From Amphimedon queenslandica (Eukaryota > Porifera > Demospongiae > Haplosclerida > Niphatidae): a DNA stretch of 64,000 bases. The stretch lies in contig NW_003546245.1 in NCBI RefSeq assembly GCF_000090795.2, forward strand, positions 739,562 through 803,561, read 5' to 3'. Positions 49,244-60,442 of the stretch are shown here, in pieces (the first letter of the stretch is position 1; every line of letters begins with the position of its first letter). The notes under the pieces were generated by a model. The model worked only from the letters and a program-made list of their open reading frames with translations. It did no database searches and was not told the DNA's origin. The translations under genes and the position numbers were made by a program.

Positions 49244-50672
49244 ATGGAAGGTATGTTGTATCTTAATTGCTAAATAGTCCTAGATGCATGAAAACAATTT
49301 TGATTGGGTTATTGTGCAGCCACACTGAATACTGAACTAAATTGGGGTTATTTTTTGGCAGTGATACTGAATGGATGCAATGATCAGCCTTCCTGCAGTT
49401 ATCTGGCTAGGATATAAGCTTATTACATAGACTTTATAACAGCTAGCAAACCATGTTTAAGGTAAAAATTTTTGTCAGTGGTTAAAAATTTATGCCACTA
49501 GTTTGCAAACTGAAAAATTAAATTTAAGCTATGCCATCGTGATGGCCTGATGATGCAAAGTGCAATTTCAGTGCAAAAATAAAATCACAAAAAAGGAATT
49601 TTATATCTTTTCTTTTATGTTGGGTCACAAAAAGTTATACAATGACAAATTTTTGGTGCAAGTTTATCATTTTACCTAATTCAGTTTCACTTTAAAATGA
49701 TGACATTGTATTGAGTGTTGCTTTTTTAAATTTTATATACAAACCTTGATCACATTCACTGTCAACATGAAGATAAACTGGTAAGTGTTACATAGTCTAG
49801 TCACAGTGCATGCTCCTACATTCACAGTAGTGGTAGTAACCAGGGCTACTGAGAGGGGGGGGGCGAGCAAAAGGGGCAAATGCCCTGGGCCCCACAGTTT
49901 AAAGGGCCCCAAAAAAATTTTTTAAAGAACTTAAGAAAACAAAAATTATTACAAAAGTTGGGCCCTTCTGGCCTTTTGTCTCAAAAAATCAATAATATTA
50001 TCAAAATTTAACTTTCTAGCTAGTTCACATTCAATATACAAAATACATGTTGTCATGCATGCAGATAAAATTAATTAATTTTGACCACACCCACTATGAA
50101 TATAATTAAAGCAGATAACATTTTTGGTGCGCTTTGCACGCCAAAAGTTTTTCCTGGGCCCCACCAAGACTCTCAACAGCCCTGGCAGTAACAATAACTT
50201 TACTATTGTTGGCAGTTGTCATATTTAAAAAACAATAACTGTGCCTTTTCCTCTACACCTCTCATAATAGCCGCTATTTTGAGAATAGCACATGCGGATT
50301 GTTTTGCATGTGCAATTTGCTTTATTGGGTTGTCATCATATATTATGCATGCCTAAGTATTATTTGTGGTTCGTTTGTATATAGCAAGAAGCTTATCCCC
50401 CACAGCAATACCCTCCTCAACAGCCTGGCTATCCACCTGCTGATCAAGGGTACCCTCCTCAGCAGTACCCACCACAGCCGGGTTATCCACCACAGCAGGG
50501 ATACCCACCTCAACAGGGTTATCCACCTCAGCAGGGCTACCCTCCACAGCAGCCTTATAAGGGAGAAGCTCCTCCACCTTATTTTGGTAATGCTGCCGCT
50601 CCTCCTCCTCAGCAACAGCCTGTGCCTGTGGTACAACAACAAACAGTAAGTATTATTATTATTTATTGTTAA

Positions 50673-50726
<54 letters not shown>

Positions 50727-51184
50727 CATTGTTAGTCTAATAATGTTGTTGTGGTCAATACTCAACCAACACCTGTGACCACTACAGTAGTCCGTCCTGC
50801 AGGAGACTATTACTTGACTCTCTCCATTGTATTGACTGTCATTTGCCTCTTCTGTGGTACTTGGTATTCTCTGTTTTGTACCATACCTGCCATTGTTATG
50901 GCTACAGCTGTAAGTTTGATACTGTATGCTTTATATAGCTGTATTTATTATTAGTTTCCTTGCAGGCTCGTGATGCTGCAGCTCGTGGTGATCTTGAAGG
51001 GGCTAGGTCTAAAGGTCGTGTTGCTCTCATTTTGGATATTGTTGCTTGTGTCTGGTGGATACTGGCACTGATCATTATCATTGCAGCTGCTGCTGGGTCT
51101 GCAAATGCAAGTAGTTCGGCAACCTATTACAGCAGTAGGTACTGTTACAATTCGTATTATGGCAACTATTATTGCTACAAGTGA
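49244..51184 (+). CDS. CD225/dispanin-family protein, array gene 1
   Basis: Five coding exons: 49244-49250 (ATGGAAG), microexon 49773-49780 (ATAAACTG), 50385-50645, 50736-50909 and 50966-51184; product about 222 residues starting [20 protein letters not shown]. The third exon is a GYPPQQ repeat ending in APPPYFGN with a PPxY motif. The fourth gives hydrophobic segment 1 ([20 protein letters not shown]). The fifth opens [20 protein letters not shown], matching the CD225 signature between the two membrane segments (SRD...GDxxGA in IFITMs), then segment 2 and a Tyr/Ser/Cys tail. Related animal dispanins include IFITM and PRRT proteins, which act in membrane fusion control and trafficking. Antiviral function here is not shown. 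A hAT-like MITE sits in intron 2. Confidence 0.85.
49841..50184. mobile_element. hAT-like non-autonomous element in dispanin gene 1
   Basis: 344 bp. The TIRs are CAGGGCTACTGAGAG at the left and CTCTCAACAGCCCTG at the right. The flanking 8-bp direct repeat is GTAGTAAC / GCAGTAAC (one mismatch), the hAT target length. Genes 2 and 4 lack it at the same place, so it post-dates their split. Non-coding, rich in GGGCCCC. Confidence 0.88.
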
Positions 51185-51316
51185 AGAAATTTTTTGTTTT
51201 TTGACACTTTATGAACAATTACTTTCTTTTGAGTATGATTTTTGGTAAAAATAATTAGATTAGCATAGTAGCTATATAGATCTATCATAATTAATGGGCA
51301 GGGAATGGGTGAGGTT

Positions 51317-51400
51317 ATGGAGGAGCTGGCAGCCAATCAGATGATAATAAATCTGATTAATAACTCTACTATTATAACTTTTAATTAAATAATAAAATAA
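51317..51400 (+). pseudogene. Duplicated 3' end of eIF3d in front of dispanin gene 2
   Basis: From ATGGAGGAGCTGGCAGCCAA through AATAAATCTGATTAA and the following AT-rich 3' UTR this matches 48989-49070, the last ~40 coding bases and the stop of eIF3d. There is no eIF3d exon upstream, so it is a passenger left by the tandem duplication of gene 1. Confidence 0.92.
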
Positions 51401-51527
51401 TTGTTTATAAAACTATCAAATCACGTGATGAACAAATTCCGTCTGCAATTTTTTTGCAAAGCCCTGCGGCAGGAGATATCTCGTTCTGTGAAAAAGAAAG
51501 AAAGAAAAGCTATTAAAATACTTACCA

Positions 51528-52901
51528 ATGGAAGGTACGTTGTATCTTAATTGCTAAATATTGCTAGTTGCATGAAAACAATCTTGATTGGGTTAATGTG
51601 CAACCACACTGAATATACTGAACTAAATTGGGGTTGTTTTTTGGCAGCCGGTGATCAATATATATATATAGAGCACAATGATGACATCATTCCTTTGATG
51701 TGGTGGATTCTATATTTTGTATATAGACCTGCCATGCAGAAATGCTGTCATCATTATGCAATATATCATATATAGTATACTAGATCGGTCTCATATACAG
51801 AATATAGGACCTTTAGTTTGTGTTCAAGGATGTGATATAGCCCTTGGGCCTATGGCCCTTGGGCTATATCACATCCTCGAACACAAACCTCAGGTCCTAT
51901 ATTTTGTATATGCGACCTACTAGTATACTATATAATATACATACATACATATATATATATATACATATATATATTGATGTAATGATCAGCCTGGCTGCAG
52001 CTATTTCTTGCTAGGATATGAGCTCATTATGCATAGACTTTATGTAATAACTAGCAAAATAGCTATCAAACCGTTTTTAAGGTAAAATTTTTGTCAGTGG
52101 CTCAAAATCTATGCCGCTAATTTGCAAACTGAAAAATTAAATTTAAGCTATGCTATCATGATGGCCTGCTCATACAAAGTGCAATTTCAGTGCAAAAATA
52201 AAATCACAAAAGGAATTGTCTATCTGTTCTTTTATGTTGGGTCACAAAAGTTATACAATACAAATTCTGGGTGCAAGTTTATGATCATTGCCTCATTCAG
52301 TTTCACTTTAAAATGATGGCATTGTATTGAGTGTTGCTTTTTTTAATTTTATGTACAACCCTAGATCACATTCATTATCAACATGGAGATAAAATGGTAA
52401 GTGTTACATAGTCTAGTGCATACTCCTACATTCACAGTAGTAACAGTTGACAATCGCTTTACTATTGGCAGTTGTCATATTTAACCTAACAATAGCTGTG
52501 ATTCTTCCTCTACACCTTGCTCTTTTTGGAATAGCATTTGATTGTTTTGCACAGTGCAATTTTATTTATTGGATTGCATTATACATACATGTTGCTCTTT
52601 CTCTTGTATAGCAAGAAGCCTATCCCCAATACCCTCCTCAACAGCCTGGCTATCCACCTGCTGATCAAGGGTACCCTCCTCAACAGTACCCACCACAGCC
52701 GGGTTATCCACCACAGCAGGGATACCCACCTCAACAGGGTTATCCTCCACAACAGGGTTACCCTCCACAGCAGCCTTATAAGGGAGATGCTCCTCCACCT
52801 TATTTTGGTAATCCCGCTCCTCCTCAGCCACAGCCTGTGCCTGTGGCACAGCAACAAACAGTAAGTATTATTATTATTTATCATTAATAATAGTATTATT
52901 G

Positions 52902-52937
<36 letters not shown>

Positions 52938-53413
52938 TTTGTTAGTCTAATAATGTTGTTGTGGTCACTGCTCAACCAACACCTGTGACCACTACAGTAG
53001 TGCGTCCTGCAGGAGACTATTACTTGACTCTCTCCATTGTATTGACTGTCATTTGCCTCTTCTGTGGTACTTGGTATTCTCTGTTTTGTACCATACCTGC
53101 CATTGCTATGGCTACAGCTGTAAGTTTGATAAATTTATGCTATGTATAGCTATATTTATTATTATTTTCCTTGCAGGCTCGTGATGCTGCAGCTCGTGGT
53201 GATCTTGAAGGGGCTAGGTCTAAAGGTCGTGTTGCTCTCATTTTGGATATTGTTGCTTGTGTCTGGTGGATAGTTGTTCTTGTTATTATCATTGCATCCA
53301 TTGCTGGGTCTGCTGCAAATGCAAGTAGTTCGGCAAGCTATTACAGCAGTAGTTACAGTAGTAGGTACTGTTACTATTCGTCTTATTATGGCTACTATTA
53401 TTGCTCTAAGTGA
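51528..53413 (+). CDS. CD225/dispanin-family protein, array gene 2
   Basis: Closest copy of gene 1. Exons: 51528-51534 (ATGGAAG), microexon 52389-52396 (ATAAAATG), 52612-52860, 52946-53119, 53177-53413; about 224 residues, starting [16 protein letters not shown]. The GYPPQQ repeat exon ends in DAPPPYFGN (PPPY). The fourth exon is 174 nt, as in gene 1, with segment 1. The last exon has [20 protein letters not shown], segment 2 and a slightly longer Ser/Tyr/Cys tail. The 5' flank includes TCACGTGA at 51421 and the eIF3d passenger. Intron 1 holds a hairpin element (51775-51928). Predicted membrane protein with both termini handled as in other dispanins; substrate or partner unknown. Confidence 0.85.
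51775..51928. repeat. Long imperfect palindrome (hairpin element) in dispanin gene 2 intron 1
   Basis: GTATACTAG at the left and CTAGTATAC at the right end bracket two ~70-bp inverted arms. The arms contain GATGTGATATAGCCCTTGGG and its near complement around a short centre (TAT). It is absent from the same intron of genes 1 and 4, so it is a later insertion or a MITE without obvious family. Confidence 0.85.
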
Positions 53414-54125
53414 AGAAATTCTTGTGTGTGTGTGTATTTTTGACACTTTATGAACAATTAATTTCTTTTAAGTATATATTTTTTATAAAAAAATTAGATT
53501 AGCTTAGTAGATTTAGATCATAATGGGCAGGGAATGGGTGAAGTTTATAACTCGGTAAATGTAACTAATTTGCATATGATTCATGGCTCGTAAGTTACTG
53601 TAAGATATATTAGCACTGATTTTCATCTTTTTCTTTCATAAATTTTCCTATTATTTTTTCTGGAAATTCTCAATATTTCCTCCCATTATTCTTTTCATTT
53701 TATCCTATTATTCTCCATTTATTCTCAATAATTTCTCAAGCAATCAATTTTTGCATTCCAGTGGCATTTTAAAAATAGGTCTTCCAAAAAGCACTAGCCA
53801 AAATTAAAAAAATTCTTCTGCAATTACCATTAACCTCAACTCCACCCATCATTCCACTATTATTCCTATTTCCATCCAATTATTCCAGCATTATGCCTCA
53901 TATGAGGAAGCCCCTATTATTCCTAAATTATGCTGACAAATCAGTAGGCTCATCCCTACTCGGAGATCTAACGAAAATTCAGAACCATGGCTCGTAAGTT
54001 AACAATTATATTGGGACTGATCTTATTCATTCCTTTACGACTGCTGATATTCTAAATCTCACAATATTAAGAGAGACAGCCTAGACAGGTTAGAATAGAA
54101 ATCATTTTTGACCACAAAATTTTAC
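53414..54125. other. Intergenic, 3' flank of dispanin gene 2
   Basis: AT-rich. It contains GGGCAGGGAATGGGTGA, a flank motif also present after genes 1 (51298) and 4 (56928), and two copies of CATGGCTCGTAAGTTA near 53582 and 53987. No exon with the family features recognised. Confidence 0.6.
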
Positions 54126-54690
54126 ATCCTCATAGAGATACAGTCCATTGCCAACTTATGCACCATACCCAGCACAACAAGGCTACTCAAGATGCTCACC
54201 ACAGCTAGCACAACAACAAAATGTGAGTTATGCAGTTGTTTAATGTCCTGCTTAAACTGTATCCTCACCCTATTCTTCTGGTTAAGTATGCTCCATTGCC
54301 TAATACTGGCTATGCTCCTAATACTGGCTATGCTCCTAATACTGGCTATGCTCCTAATACTGGCTATGCTCCACAGCCTGGTACTGCATGGCTATGCTCC
54401 ACAGCCTGCAAGATCTAGCCAGTTTGGTTACACTCCTCAGCAGGGATATGCTCCACAACCACCTTGCTACACTCCCCAGCCTGCTCCTCAGCCTGTTGGT
54501 TATGCTCCACAGCAGGGATATGCTCCACAGCCTCAGCAACAAAATGTAAGTTGGTATTGCATTGTTGTTGATCATTACTTGTATTATTGTTATTTTATCA
54601 GAACAACAATGTTGTAGTGGTTAATACCGGGCAACCAAAGGCTGACTTTTCTATGTCATTGGCTCAGTGCTGCAGGATTTCATAGAGCTG
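54126..54690 (+). pseudogene. Decayed dispanin copy (Pro-rich exons only)
   Basis: Exon-like pieces at 54139-54222 (YSPLPTYAPYPAQQGYS) and from 54287 (NTGYAP repeats) recall the Pro/Tyr exon of the array genes. The second piece changes frame near 54390. The piece at about 54601 begins [13 protein letters not shown], like [11 protein letters not shown] of the membrane exon, but it turns into unrelated sequence and stops at about 54682 before any hydrophobic segment. No CD225 exon follows. It is a broken member, or at best a gene for a short Pro/Tyr peptide. Confidence 0.7.
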
Positions 54691-54779
54691 AAGAAATTTT
54701 GGCTAACTGTTTTGATTTTTATGAGTGACAATTGTTAGCAAGAGTAGATAGTTATTATTGTTCTATATTATAAAAGTTA

Positions 54780-55230
54780 ATTATTATTAAATAGTCACAT
54801 CCGGTTTCAAATTATTTTTGCTGTCTTCTGTTGCCTAGCTTATCTGCTCTCTTTTTTCAAAGAGTTTCTACACTTTACTGACTGCTCAATAGATCCAATG
54901 GACGGTAGGTCAATAAAGATAGTAAACCTTTCATTTGATTTGCTGTTTCTGTCTTCTTCCCCCCTCTTTTCTTTTGAATCTATGGCATGAAAATGATGTG
55001 TATACATATTTAATATTTATTCATTGTGACCACAAAATAAAGGGAAACAGGTCAGAATTACCAATAATCTGTTTTAGTATCTTAAACAACCCCAATCATG
55101 AATTATTTCTAACACTAAGGTAAAAAAATGATTGTCACAGTCATACTGAACTTTTACGTGCTGAATTGCATTTGATTCAGTAAAACTGAAATTATAAATT
55201 AAGATCAAAGGCTAAAACAATTCAATAACA
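54780..55230. repeat. Duplicated block, orphan first exon (partner at 56970-57400)
   Basis: Both blocks contain CACATCCGG(T)TTCAAATTATT, then TCCAATGGACGGTAGGTCAA and about 300 bp of further similarity. The ATGGACG (54898-54904 here, 57085-57091 in the partner) has the form of the 7-nt first coding exon of the array. No downstream exons belong to this copy; gene 4 starts at 55402. Confidence 0.75.
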
Positions 55231-55401
55231 AAACTAATTATTAATTAATTATCTATCATTAATAAAATTAATTGCCTATGAATATTGAAACTATGAATCA
55301 TGTGACAGGCAAATTCATTCTGCAGTTTTGCAAAGCCCTGCGGCAGGAGACATCTCATTCCGTGAAGAAGAAAGAAAGAAAAGTTATTAAAATACTTAAC
55401 A

Positions 55402-56811
55402 ATGGAAGGTATGTTGTATCTTAATTGCTAAGTATTGCTAGTTGCATGAAAACAATCTTGATTAGGTTATTGTGCAACCACACTGAATATACTGAACTAA
55501 ATTGGGGTTATTTTGGTAGTGATATTGATGTAATAATCAGCCTGGCTGCAGCTATCTGGCTAGAATATGAGCTTATTATGCATAGACTTTATAATAGCTA
55601 GCAAAAAGGGTCATTTTAAAGGTATAGAAATTTTGTCATCACAGACTCAAAGCTTTATGCTAATTTGCAAACTGAAAAATTAAATTTAAGCTATGCCATC
55701 ATGATGGCCTCAGTGTTCATGCAAAGTGCAATTTCAGTGCAAAAATAAAATCACAAAAAGAATTTTCTATCTGTTCTTTTATGATGGGTCACAAGACAAT
55801 ACCAATTTTGGGTGTAAATTTATCATTTTATCTCATTCAGTTTCACTTTTAAATGATGACAATGTATCAAAGTATTGTTTTTCTTTATTTATGTACAACC
55901 CTTGATCATATTCACTATTAACATGAAGATAAACCGGTAAGTGTTACAGTTGGCAATAGCTTTACTATTGGCAGTTGTTCAATATTTAACCTAACAATAG
56001 CCATACTTTTTACTCTACGCCTCACTATTTTTGGCATACGTTACATGCCCAAGTATTATTTTAGCTACTCTTTCTTTTAAATAGCAAGAAGCCTATCCCC
56101 AATACCCTCCTCAACAGCCTGCCTATCCACCTGCTGATCAAGGGTACCCTCCTCAACAGTACCCACCACAGCCGGGTTACCCACCACAGCAGGGCTACCC
56201 TCCACAGCAGCCTTATAAGGGAGGTGCTCCTCCACCTTATTTTGGTAATCCCGCTCCTCCTCAGCCACAGCCTGTGCCTGTGGCACAGCAACAAACAGTA
56301 AGCATTATTTTATATTATAATTACTATTATTATTATTATTATTATTATTATTAGTCCAATAATGTTGTTGTGGTCAATTCTCAACCAACAGTACCTGTGA
56401 CTGCAGTAGTCCGCCCTACCGGAGACTATTACTTGACTCTCTCCATTGTATTGACTGTCATTTGTTGCTTCTGTGGTACTTGGTATTCTCTGTTTTGTAC
56501 CATACCTGCCATTATTATGGCTACGGCTGTAAGTATGATAAATATAGCTATATTTTTTAAAATTTTTCTTGTAGGCTCGTGATGCTTCTGTCCGTGGTGA
56601 TCTTGAAGAGGCTAAGACTAAAGGTCGTATTGCTCTCATTTTGGATGTTGTTGCTTGTGTCTGGTGGATACTGGCACTGATCATTATCATTGCAGCTGCT
56701 GCTGGGTCTGCTGCAAGTGCAAGTAGCTCGCCAACCTATTACAGCAGTAGTTACAGTAGCAGCTACTGTCGCTATTCGTATTATTATGGCTACTATTATT
56801 GCTCTAAGTGA
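55402..56811 (+). CDS. CD225/dispanin-family protein, array gene 4
   Basis: Exons: 55402-55408 (ATGGAAG), microexon 55929-55936 (ATAAACCG), 56085-56297, 56355-56528 (174 nt) and 56575-56811; about 212 residues beginning [16 protein letters not shown]. The repeat exon is shorter than in genes 1 and 2 by loss of GYPPQQ units and ends GAPPPYFGN. The membrane exon reads [20 protein letters not shown] and the last exon ARDASVRGDLEEAKTKGRIA, so the usual GDxxGA has Glu for Gly here. Ser/Tyr/Cys tail retained. No TCACGTGA box seen in its 5' flank, unlike genes 1 and 2. Confidence 0.85.
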
Positions 56812-57084
56812 AGAAATTCTTTTGAGTACGTATTTTTGACACTTTATACACAGTTCCCTTATTTTAGACTTTTTAGTATATTTTTCTTTAAAAAATTATT
56901 AATAAAAATAATTATAGCCCGCAGGGAATGGGCGAGGTTACATGTGCTAATTACCTATGGATTATAAAATTTAATTATTAGATAATCAGTCACATCCGGT
57001 TCAAATTATTTTTTGCGTAGGCATTCTTTTGTATCTTCTCTCTTTCCTTAAAGAGTTTCTTTACTTTACTGCTCAATAGATCCA

Positions 57085-58270
57085 ATGGACGGTAGGTCAA
57101 TAAAGATAGTAAACCTTCCATTTGATTTGCTGTTTCTCTCTTCTTCCCTCCTCTTTTCTTTTAAATTCATTATGGTATGAAAATGATGTATATATCTATT
57201 TATTATGACACAACTGAAATAAAGAGAAACAGGTTAGAATTACCAATAATCTATTTTAGTATCTTAAACAACCCCAATCATGAATTATTTCTAACACTAA
57301 AGTAGAAAGATGATTGTCAAAGTCATACTGAACTTGTACATGTTGAATTGCATTTGACTCAGCAAAACTGAAACTATAAATTAAGATCAAAAGCTAAAAC
57401 AATTCAATAAATTAACATGTGGAAACTAAACTATTTTCAATGCACAACTATACTATAAATTTCCATACTAAAACAGCACTTAATATATATATATAGTATG
57501 ACAATGGAAAGTTAAAAGTGCTTTATCAATGTTTAGATAGTCGATTATGCATAGTGTTTGTGTAAGCTGTCGGTTGAATGCATTTCCCATGCAAAATAAA
57601 CATGCATTGTTAATGATAGGGTTATCCTCAGCAAGGCTACTCACCATACCCTCCACAACCTGGTCCTGGCTACCCACCAGAGCAGCCTCCTCAATCAGGC
57701 TATGCACCACAACCTGCAGCATATCCTCCACAATCAGGTTATGCACCACAGCCTGGCTATGTGCCTCCTCCTTATTCAGCACCACAGCAAGCTGCTCCAC
57801 AGCAACAAACTGTAAGAATAGTCATTTCACTTATTTTTAACTTTTCTTTAGTCTAATAATGTTATAGTGGTTAATCAACCAACAGCAGCTACAACTACAG
57901 TAGTCCGTCCTGCGGGAGACTATTACTTGACCCTCTCTGTTGTGTTGACTGTCATTTGCTGCATATGTGGTACTTGGTATTCTCTGTTTTGTACCATACC
58001 TGCCATCGTTATGGCTTCAGCTGTAAGTGTGATAAATGTTATATTTTATTATCATTTTCCTTGCAGGCTCGTGATGCTGCTACCCGTGGTGATCTTGTAG
58101 GGGCTAGGTCTAAAGGTCGTGCTGCTCTTATTTTGAATATTGTTGCTTGTATCTGGTGGGTGGTGGCACTGATCATCATTGTTGCATCAGTAGCCCGTGC
58201 TGTTGTTAATGCCAGGAACTCTGATTGTATCTATTATTACTCTTCATACTATTGCACTTATTACAAGTGA
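57085..58270 (+). CDS. CD225/dispanin-family protein, array gene 5 (5' end uncertain)
   Basis: Secure exons: 57620-57811 (GYPQQGYSPYPPQPGPGYPP onward, with GYAPQ units and VPPPYSAPQ carrying PPPY), 57852-58022 (171 nt, one codon fewer than its relatives) and 58067-58270. The last begins ARDAATRGDLVGARSKGRAA and ends in a short Tyr/Ser/Cys tail. A likely first coding exon is ATGGACG at 57085-57091, by analogy with the other copies. I could not find the ATAAAxxG microexon between it and 57620, so the start is provisional; a 5-nt microexon near 57556 would keep frame but has poor support. Confidence 0.72.
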
Positions 58271-58676
58271 AACTTGGAGCTAATGCTTAAAACTACTATT
58301 GTTGTTAAATTGTTGTTTTTTATTTGTATTTAGCATTTATGTGTGTTTAGAAAGCTGATACACAAAATAATAAATAAAAATATATAACACTTCCTAGTCT
58401 CATCCCAGCCATTCTCTACCACTAAGTAAAGCTTTACCAGTGAAAGTGATCTGTTATTGCTTTAGCACCTTTTAAAATTAGTACCTTGAGCCAATTAATT
58501 CTTTGCATGCTCTTAATCAAATGACGCTATACTTGAAACTGAGTACTATCATGTAGTAGTGTGTGTTGCCTGTTATTGGGTTAGATAAAATGTATACTGT
58601 TATTGTTTATTGAAAATCTATATAACATCATTCTTCACCAGTCAGTCTACACTGAGTGAGACTTCAGACTAAAGAA
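58271..58676. other. Intergenic, between dispanin genes 5 and 6
   Basis: AT-rich. Much of it (TTTGTATTTAGCATTTATGT through the 5' UTR) is repeated upstream of gene 7 at about 60050-60440, showing that genes 6 and 7 duplicated with their promoters. Confidence 0.7.
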
Positions 58677-59388
58677 ATGGATGGTAAGTTTGTCAGTAAT
58701 GTACATGTAGCTTTACTATAACATTAAAATTTATGTTTGTTTCTTTTATAAATAATTACATATTCTTCATCACTTCTACTATAATAACAATAAAGATAAA
58801 TTGGTAAGCATATTTTCCCACATAGCAGTATTTGATGACTTCATGTATTATAGAGCAATGCAACTCAACAAGGATATTTGCAGCAGAACTTATACCCACC
58901 ATTACAAGCATATCCTGCCACCATGGGAGAAAAACAGCCTCCACCGTATCTTGAACAAGGACAAGGAGCTCAACAAACAGTAAGTGTATCTAGCCATTGC
59001 ATGTAAAAGTTATTCATTATCCAATAGGCTCCAACTGTCATAGTTGTTTCACAGCCACCAGGTGCTACCCAAGTGGTACAGCATCAGCCCGTTGGTGACT
59101 ATTATTACACACTCTCTATCTTGATGACTATGCTTTGTGTGATGTGTGGATTCTGGCCACTATTATTCTGCACCATTGCAGCCCTTATTTTTTCTGTATC
59201 AGTAAGAATAAGTAAATATTTGATATTTATATGATTGTTAATAGGCTCGTGATTCAGCTGCTCAAGGTGATCAAAAGGGAGCACAAAACAAGGGAATTAT
59301 TTCGCTAATTTTGAATATTGCAGCTGTTGTGACTTATTTTGCACTCATAACAGCAATAGTAATTTATGCTGCAGTAATATCGCAGTGA
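58677..59388 (+). CDS. CD225/dispanin-family protein, array gene 6 (short subtype)
   Basis: Exons: 58677-58683 (ATGGATG), microexon 58796-58803 (ATAAATTG), 58854-58979, 59028-59201 (174 nt) and 59245-59388; about 152 residues starting MDDKLSNATQQGYLQQNLYP. The Pro-rich exon is short and lacks GYPPQQ arrays but keeps KQPPPYLEQ (PPPY). The membrane exon has DYYYTLSILMTMLCVMCGFW. The last exon has ARDSAAQGDQKGAQNKGIIS and a second hydrophobic segment ending close to the C-terminus, without the Tyr/Cys tail. Exon phases and lengths match genes 1-4, so this is the same family, diverged long before the gene 6-7 duplication. Confidence 0.87.
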
Positions 59389-60442
59389 TTATAACCTCCA
59401 GCGCATGTGTGTGAACTTATAAAAGGACAGCAATGTAATTTATTTCTTTTTATTTCATTAAGCTGAGTGCCAATGAAAATTTAATACAAACTTAGCATTA
59501 ACTCTATTATAATTGTTTTGAACAAGTAGAACTTTGTTAAAATATAATTTTAGTTTTGTTACTGACATCGTTTCAAGGTCCAGCAAAGCAACAACATGAG
59601 AGAGGTTTAGTAAAGTTACACTTTTTAAAGCAGCAACAGTCTGAGAGTTATTATAAACAAAAAACAAGAGCCATGTACAACTTCATCATGTCCACATTAA
59701 TGTGGGGTACATAATTAAAAACACAAACAACAGCCCTCTTTCATAACTTTAGTAACAAACTGTTAAGTTAACAATTATCTTTATTATCAATTAAAAGGTA
59801 GAGTAGCAATTCCGAACAAAATATACTAGGGGAAACAGCATTAAATTCTTTTTTAATACAAAACTATCAACTCTCCTTTCATTACAAAATAAAATACTCT
59901 CGCTGTCTCTCTCTCGTAAATGTTAATGAGCACTAGAATCACTCACAAATCCATCCTCCCTCCAATGATGAAGCACTGTACACCTTTTTGATGGCATATT
60001 GAGTGTCATTAGGCTCCTGCTAAATAAACTTTTATCATTTTTAAATTGTTCTTTTTTATTTGTGTTTAGTATTTATGTGTGCTTAGAAAGTTGATGCATG
60101 AAATAATAAATAAAAGAATATATAACACTTACTAGTCTCATCCCCCCCCATTCACTATAGGTAGAGCTCTACCAGCAAAAGTGCTCTATTACTGCTTTAG
60201 CACCTTTTAAAATTACACTCTGCTCAATACCTTGAACTATAATTAATTCTTTGCATGCTCTTAATTAGATCAACAACGCTATATACTTGAAACTGAGTAC
60301 TATCAGTAGTAGTGTGTACTGTGTGTCGGGTTTAAATAAATGCATATTGTTATTGTTTATTAAAAATCTATATAACATAACATCATTAACATCATACTTC
60401 ATCAGTCAGTCTCTAGGCTGAGTGAAACTTCAGACTAAAGAA
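59389..60442. other. Intergenic, dispanin genes 6-7, holding duplicated 3' flank
   Basis: 59450-59910 matches 61195-61770 (3' flank of gene 7), and 60050-60440 matches the 5' flank of gene 6. Between them lies the decayed MFSD11 fragment listed separately. No other gene seen. Confidence 0.8.
59918..60022 (-). pseudogene. Decayed copy of the MFSD11 C-terminus
   Basis: Minus strand reads QEPNDTQYAIKKVYSASSLE, against EEPNDTRYAVEKTYSASSLD in the real gene at about 61890-61830. A small length change alters the frame before the end, although the terminal bases TCTAGTGCTCATTAA are kept. It is a passenger of the gene 6-7 duplication. Confidence 0.9.

Noticed and set aside
50385-50645. Silk, collagen-like or rhodopsin-tail protein suggested by GYPPQQ repeats
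   Set aside because: The following exons carry the CD225 signature and the short paralogues 6 and 7 lack the repeats, so the repeats are a variable tail, not the defining domain.
50343-50765. Long minus-strand frames opposite the GYPPQQ exons (also at 52562-52884 and 56061-56294)
   Set aside because: They are antisense shadows of a repetitive coding exon; plus-strand exons have matched splice sites, phases and paralogues.
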